From Desulfobacteraceae bacterium (GTDB lineage Bacteria > Desulfobacterota > Desulfobacteria > Desulfobacterales > Desulfosalsimonadaceae): a stretch of DNA of 10,170 bases. Below are positions 7,908 to 10,170 of the stretch, piece by piece. The first letter of the stretch is position 1; the number at the start of each line of letters is the position of its first letter. Position numbers and translations under genes: made by a program. The notes below the pieces were generated by a model. It searched no databases. It had not been told where the DNA came from and saw nothing but the letters and a program-made list of their open reading frames with translations. The stretch lies in the NCBI GenBank assembly GCA_011389605.1, contig JAABTZ010000070.1, positions 1-10,170 of the forward strand, written 5' to 3'.

Positions 7908-7914
7908 TCTCCTT
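7908..7914 (-). promoter_or_regulatory. Shine-Dalgarno site deciding a GTG start
   Basis: On the minus strand this reads AAGGAGA, 7 bases before the GTG at 7898-7900. No ATG in the frame is better placed, so GTG is the likely start of the zinc-ribbon gene. Confidence 0.75.
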
Positions 7915-7934
7915 ATGTTTATAATCCCGGCAAA

Positions 7935-8390
7935 TTACTTCTTTTTGTCCTGGGATTTGTCTTCATCCTGGGTTTCATCATCCGGGGTTTCATCGTCCGG
8001 AGTTTGGTCATCCGGGGTTTCATCGTCTAGCAGGTCGTCAATTTCCACGGAATCTTCCTCTTCGACTTCCTGATTTTCTTCTTCCCGCTGAAAGAGTTCT
8101 ACATCATCGAAAACAAGTTCCACAGGATTGCCCGGAGCCTTCTTTTGTTCATAAAGCTGGGCAACGGTATCTGCAATTTTTTCAATGTAATCAGCAACAG
8201 GATACAGGTTGGGAGTTCGAAGAGTGCCAATCAAAGCCTTCCGGCCTTCTGACAGTGCTTTTAGAATCTGGTTTTGTTCATAGGATTGCTCACATACCAA
8301 AGAAAACATATCCTTGCTCAATTCGGCATGCTCCTGAATAGTAAGTGCGCCTGTCTGACTGTCTTTTACAATTGTGTATTTTTGTTTCAT
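7935..8390 (-). CDS. Hypothetical protein with acidic repeat tail
   Basis: This is a 151-residue protein of unknown function. Residues 1-95 look folded: a beta-like start (QKYTIVKD, GALTIQEHAEL), then helices around SYEQNQILKALSEGRKALIG and YPVADYIEKIADTVAQLYEQ. From about 95 the chain becomes extremely acidic and probably disordered, with EEENQEVEEED, then near-repeats of DDETP/DDQTP at about 123-142 and a lysine-rich end (DKSQDKKK). The start ATG is preceded by GGAG at 10 bases. It is the first gene of a two-gene minus-strand operon with the zinc-ribbon protein, behind a likely promoter at 8626-8653. The coding quality of the N-terminal part and its place in an operon support it being real. 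The tail could serve as a binding or solubility tail; that is speculation. Confidence 0.75.
   Translation of the reverse strand: MKQKYTIVKDSQTGALTIQEHAELSKDMFSLVCEQSYEQNQILKALSEGRKALIGTLRTPNLYPVADYIEKIADTVAQLYEQKKAPGNPVELVFDDVELFQREEENQEVEEEDSVEIDDLLDDETPDDQTPDDETPDDETQDEDKSQDKKK
7963..8022 (-). repeat. Four tandem 15-bp units inside the acidic-tail gene
   Basis: Four adjoining 15-bp units begin at 7963, 7978, 7993 and 8008; those at 7978 and 8008 are identical on the plus strand (TCATCCGGGGTTTCA). A more diverged unit at 8023 may be a fifth. Each encodes five residues of the D-E/Q-T-P/Q-D type. A 15-bp period keeps the frame, so copy number can change without breaking the gene. Confidence 0.85.
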
Positions 8391-8438
8391 TTTTTGCCGG
8401 CTCCATGAAAAACTTGCTGTGTGGGGTCAAACATTTAT

Positions 8439-8592
8439 GCCTGACGCTTGGTAAAAAGTCCAATATTGCAGTTACGCGCAATCCCTGAAGAATTTCATCT
8501 GCGTTCATCTGAATTCTTCGAAATTGCCCCATCCTTGATCTTGAACTTTTTTCCAAGCCGTCTAAAAGCGACTTTTTACGAGTGCATCATGC
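8439..8592. repeat. Imperfect inverted-repeat element, MITE-like or REP-like
   Basis: GTAAAAAGTC (8451-8460) and its exact reverse complement GACTTTTTAC (8570-8579) bound 109 bases. Similarity extends outward about a dozen bases on each side with one gap (shared A, GC, TCA and GC blocks). Inside is a second inverted repeat, GAAGAATT (8487-8494) with AATTCTTC (8512-8519), whose loop carries TCATCTG twice. GCTTGGT occurs at 8446-8452 and again at 8591-8597. There is no transposase. Arms like these are familiar to me from intergenic repeats in Desulfobacterota genomes, but I cannot verify copy number here. Confidence 0.55.
8487..8519. repeat. Nested inverted repeat with duplicated loop word
   Basis: An 8-bp stem GAAGAATT/AATTCTTC surrounds a 17-base loop reading TCATCTG-CGT-TCATCTG. 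It lies inside the larger inverted repeat and would be transcribed in the leader of the minus operon. Confidence 0.6.
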
Positions 8593-8625
8593 TTGGTGAA
8601 TAATAAAAAAAAATCAACAATTCCT

Positions 8626-8653
8626 ATAATAAGGCATATAAAATTCCTGTCAA
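8626..8653 (-). promoter_or_regulatory. Sigma70-type promoter for the minus-strand operon
   Basis: On the minus strand a perfect -35 TTGACA (8653-8648) is followed after 16 bases by TATTAT (8631-8626, 5 of 6 to consensus). The start of transcription would be near 8618, giving a leader of about 230 nt before the ATG at 8390. A stretch of nine T residues follows in the early transcribed region. Confidence 0.55.
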
Positions 8654-8716
8654 TACACAACCGGCATACAACCGGTACAATAAGGCCCGGCCCAGTCAGG
8701 AAAACGGAAAAAACCA

Positions 8717-8746
8717 TTGACCTGGTGGTTTCCGCTCTGGTAAGAA
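8717..8746 (+). promoter_or_regulatory. Candidate promoter for the tRNA-Ser pair
   Basis: TTGACC (8717-8722) is followed after 18 bases by TAAGAA (8741-8746). The -35 is good and the -10 weak (3 of 6). The position, with a predicted start about 10 bases before the mature tRNA at 8763, fits a tRNA promoter. Confidence 0.4.
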
Positions 8747-8762
8747 GATAAGCTGTCGGATG

Positions 8763-8848
8763 GGAGGGATGGCCGAGTGGTTTAAGGCGGCGGCCTTGAA
8801 AGCCGTTGAGCGAAAGCTCCGTGGGTTCGAATCCTACTCCCTCCGCCA
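8763..8848 (+). tRNA. tRNA-Ser(TGA)
   Basis: The acceptor GGAGGGA (8763-8769) pairs with TCCCTCC (8838-8844), followed by discriminator G and an encoded CCA. The anticodon stem GCGGC/GCCGT holds the loop CTTGAAA with anticodon TGA at 8797-8799. A long variable arm (GAGC-GAAA-GCTC), typical of class II tRNA-Ser, and the T-loop GGTTCGAATCC are present. Length is 86 nt. It reads UCN codons, mainly UCA. It lies 35 bases before a second tRNA-Ser, so they are probably one transcript. Confidence 0.97.
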
Positions 8849-8883
8849 CTTTTACCCGTGTTTAAAAAACTGTTTGAAAATGC

Positions 8884-8976
8884 GGAGAGATGGCCGAGTC
8901 GGCTGAAGGCGCTCGCCTGCTAAGCGAGTATGGGGGGAAACCTCCATCGAGGGTTCGAATCCCTCTCTCTCCGCCA
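8884..8976 (+). tRNA. tRNA-Ser(GCT)
   Basis: The acceptor GGAGAGA (8884-8890) pairs with TCTCTCC (8966-8972), followed by G and an encoded CCA. The anticodon stem CTCGC/GCGAG holds the loop CTGCTAA with anticodon GCT at 8919-8921, reading AGC/AGU. The variable arm is long (GGGGG-GAAA-CCTCC region) and the T-loop GGTTCGAATCC is intact. Length is 93 nt. It is followed by the terminator at 8991. Confidence 0.97.
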
Positions 8977-8990
8977 TTGTCTTTTAAATT

Positions 8991-9020
8991 AATGCCGGCC
9001 CGCGGGCCGGTATTTTTATT
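8991..9020. terminator. GC-rich, probably bidirectional terminator
   Basis: The perfect palindrome CCGGCCCGCGGGCCGG (8995-9010) is extended by AATG/TATT pairs to a stem of about 10 bp with a CGCG loop. TTTTATTTT follows on the plus strand, ending the tRNA transcript. On the minus strand it comes just after the stop of the radical SAM gene (9016-9018), followed by ATTAATTTAAAAG, a poorer tract. It therefore likely serves both convergent units. Confidence 0.85.
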
Positions 9021-9933
9021 TTAAGTCTGTGTAAATGCCCTGGTACAAATTGTTTTTTTCCAGGTTGCTTCGGATGCGGTTTAAGGTTTCGGTCTTGTTT
9101 TTTGCCCAAGCCGGGGCTATGAGCTCGCTGGGGTGGGGGTCGCCGGTCAGCCGCTGGATCACAATATCCTTTCTCAGGCGTGACAGAAAGGAGCACACCA
9201 GATCCACGTACTGATCATGGGTAAGGCAAGTGTATTTGCCCTGCTGGTACCAATGGTGAAGCGTGGTATTTTTTACCACGTAGAGCAGATGAATCTTGAC
9301 CCCGTTTATGTTCATGCCCGAAAGAATATCTGCGGTTTGCATCATTTGGGCTTTTGATTCCCCGGGCAGGCCCAGAATAACATGGGCGCAAACATTTATC
9401 TTTCGCTTGCGCGAGGCATCCACAGCCCTGGCAAAGGCTGCAAAATCATGGCCCCGGTTTATCAATGAAAGGGTCTGGTCATGGGCAGACTGCAAACCGT
9501 ATTCCACCCATACCAGGTGCCGGTCCTGGTAGCCGGCTATAAGATCGAGTTTTTCGTCATCCACGCAATCGGGTCGCGTGCCCACAAAAAGCCCTGCCAT
9601 GTCACTGGATTCAAGGGCCTCGTCATAGAGTTGTTTTAGCCTTTCTGCCGGGGCATATGTATTGGTATAGGACTGGAAGTAGGCAATGAATTTTTTTGCC
9701 TTGTAGCGCCGGAAAAGAGCGGTTCTTCCTTCCTGCACCTGACAGCTTATGGATTTTTTCAGGGCATGGGCGCCAGTGCCCGAACCCAGCTGATTGCAGT
9801 AGATGCACCCGGCGCGTGAAAGGGTGCCGTCTCGATTGGGGCAGCCAAGGCCGGCATCTATGGTTATTTTTTGAACCCGGCAGCCGAATATGCCGCGCAA
9901 ATAGGTGTTAAGGTCTGTGTAGCTGTTTTCCAT
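9016..9933 (-). CDS. TIGR01212-family (YhcC-like) radical SAM protein
   Basis: This 305-residue cytosolic iron-sulfur protein is a predicted radical SAM enzyme of the YhcC type; its reaction is not established, to my knowledge. The cluster motif is CPNRDGTLSRAGCIYC (Cys31, Cys43, Cys46, C-x11-C-x2-C), the family's characteristic spacing. Further family segments are KFIAYFQSYTNTYAP, GLFVGTRPDCV, LVWVEYGLQSAHDQTL, INRGHDF, HVILGLPGE, GVKIHLLYVVKNTTL and RLTGDPH. I chose the ATG at 9931-9933 because homologs as I recall them begin near MENSYTDLNTYLR; the frame is open to a TTG at 9957, and no ribosome site decides clearly. It converges on the tRNA pair and diverges from mnmG. The family lies near tRNA-modification genes in some genomes, but a link to mnmG here is only positional. 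Confidence 0.93.
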   Translation of the reverse strand: MENSYTDLNTYLRGIFGCRVQKITIDAGLGCPNRDGTLSRAGCIYCNQLGSGTGAHALKKSISCQVQEGRTALFRRYKAKKFIAYFQSYTNTYAPAERLKQLYDEALESSDMAGLFVGTRPDCVDDEKLDLIAGYQDRHLVWVEYGLQSAHDQTLSLINRGHDFAAFARAVDASRKRKINVCAHVILGLPGESKAQMMQTADILSGMNINGVKIHLLYVVKNTTLHHWYQQGKYTCLTHDQYVDLVCSFLSRLRKDIVIQRLTGDPHPSELIAPAWAKNKTETLNRIRSNLEKNNLYQGIYTDLK

Positions 9934-9962
9934 GAATTTTTGTGCCCCGCAAATCAAAAGCC

Positions 9963-9991
9963 TTGACCAAACAGGGCCCTGATCCTAAATT
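9963..9991 (+). promoter_or_regulatory. Candidate promoter for mnmG
   Basis: TTGACC (9963-9968) and TAAATT (9986-9991) are 17 bases apart. The start would be near 9998, giving a leader of about 50 nt before the ATG at 10049. Confidence 0.45.
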
Positions 9992-10011
9992 TAGAAAAGT
10001 ATGCGCCTGTT

Positions 10012-10038
10012 TTTATAAAGGCATTATCACAGAGACAA
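10012..10038 (-). promoter_or_regulatory. Candidate promoter for the radical SAM gene
   Basis: On the minus strand TTGTCT (10038-10033) is followed after a short 15-base spacer by TATAAA (10017-10012). Transcription would start near 10005 and run across the mnmG promoter candidate, so the two would overlap face to face. The spacer is suboptimal. Confidence 0.3.
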
Positions 10039-10048
10039 AAGCAGTGCA

Positions 10049-10170
10049 ATGAGCCCTAACACAAAAAAATATGACGTAATAGTGGTTGGCGCCGGGCATG
10101 CCGGATGCGAGGCCGCTCTTGCAGCAGCCCGAATGGGGTGCAAAGTGATGCTGGCCGCCATTGATCTTGA
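10049..10170 (+). CDS. mnmG: tRNA uridine-5-carboxymethylaminomethyl modification enzyme MnmG (GidA), 3' end missing
   Basis: MnmG, with MnmE, modifies U34 in the wobble position of several tRNAs using FAD, NADH and a methylene-folate derivative. Only the first 40 codons are in the window. They show the Rossmann FAD-binding start VIVVGAGHAGCEAALAAARMG with GxGxxGxE at residues 14-21, which in this form (GAGHAGCEAA) is typical of MnmG. The ATG at 10049 is the only sensible start: it precedes a short polar lead (SPNTKKYD) and then the first beta strand. The ribosome site is weak (AGAG at 10031-10034 is far upstream). The gene runs off the window end; full-length proteins are about 620-630 residues. 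Confidence 0.95.
   Translation, partial: MSPNTKKYDVIVVGAGHAGCEAALAAARMGCKVMLAAIDL

Larger units (their letters stand above)
8391..8762. other. 372-base intergenic region without a supportable gene
   Basis: The region separates the minus-strand operon (start at 8390) from the tRNA-Ser pair (start at 8763). It holds the imperfect inverted repeat at 8439-8592, an A-run at 8604-8613, a minus-strand promoter candidate at 8626-8653, two ACAACCGG copies 11 bases apart (8657-8664 and 8668-8675), and a promoter candidate for the tRNAs at 8717-8746. Open frames crossing it do not look like protein: one is derived from antisense tRNA and one from the inverted repeat. Confidence 0.7.

Noticed and set aside
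7963..8022. CRISPR array
   Set aside because: The units are 15 bp, directly adjoining without spacers, and lie in frame inside a coding sequence.
8290..8556. Minus-strand 88-residue open frame overlapping the start of the acidic-tail gene
   Set aside because: It runs through the inverted-repeat element and into the acidic-tail gene in another frame, has no ribosome site and no domain-like composition.
8625..8630. Perfect TATAAT on the plus strand as a tRNA promoter
   Set aside because: No -35 element lies at a usual distance and it is about 130 bases from the tRNA; the same bases are better explained by the minus-strand promoter.
8562..8849. Minus-strand open frame starting MAEGVGFEPTELSLNGF
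   Set aside because: It is the antisense translation of the tRNA-Ser(TGA) gene, a well-known spurious protein.
8763..8976. Mobile-element attachment site at the tRNA-Ser genes
   Set aside because: No integrase is nearby, and I see no duplicated tRNA 3' end elsewhere in the window.
9934..9957. TTG start for the radical SAM gene
   Set aside because: The extra eight residues look unlike recalled family N-termini, and the ATG at 9933 fits better, though the TTG is not excluded.

Overview
The window looks like a chromosomal segment from a Desulfobacterota bacterium (deltaproteobacterial, probably Desulfobacterales-like). This rests on gene order (proA-nadD-rsfS-gpmI), on a standalone HsdR_N-like protein and a HEAT-repeat protein of a type I associate with that group, on the PilZ/cNMP-domain protein, and on an intergenic inverted repeat with GACTTTTTAC arms. 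The lineage is inferred from recalled family resemblance, not from a search.

Layout. Positions 1-3505 (+) hold a tightly packed metabolic operon: the 3' part of proA (proline synthesis), nadD (NAD synthesis), rsfS (ribosome silencing) and gpmI (glycolysis). nadD/rsfS and rsfS/gpmI overlap by a few bases, which suggests translational coupling. Positions 3534-7192 (+) continue in the same direction with short gaps. They carry three non-housekeeping genes: an HsdR_N-type nuclease-fold protein whose usual catalytic Glu and Lys appear replaced, a 677-residue HEAT-repeat protein, and a protein joining a helical N-terminus, a degenerate cyclic-nucleotide-binding domain and an intact-looking PilZ (c-di-GMP) domain. 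A hairpin spanning the last stop codon separates this run from the convergent minus-strand genes.

Positions 7226-8390 (-) are a two-gene operon: an upstream small protein with an acidic, repeat-encoded tail, then a double zinc-ribbon protein. It is probably driven by a TTGACA-N16-TATTAT promoter at 8626-8653. That promoter would give a leader of about 230 nt containing an imperfect inverted repeat at 8439-8592. Positions 8763-8976 (+) hold two tRNA-Ser genes, anticodons TGA then GCT, with CCA encoded. A GC-rich, probably bidirectional terminator follows at 8991-9020. Positions 9016-9933 (-) encode a TIGR01212/YhcC-type radical SAM protein, divergent from mnmG (gidA), whose first 40 codons close the window.

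The metabolic genes, rsfS, mnmG and the tRNAs are ordinary core functions. The part least explained is 3534-7192, which may be a c-di-GMP-responsive module with a scaffold protein and a catalytically dead nuclease fold. The minus-strand pair with its long leader is the second. I see no phage, integrase, transposase, toxin-antitoxin, CRISPR or complete defence system.
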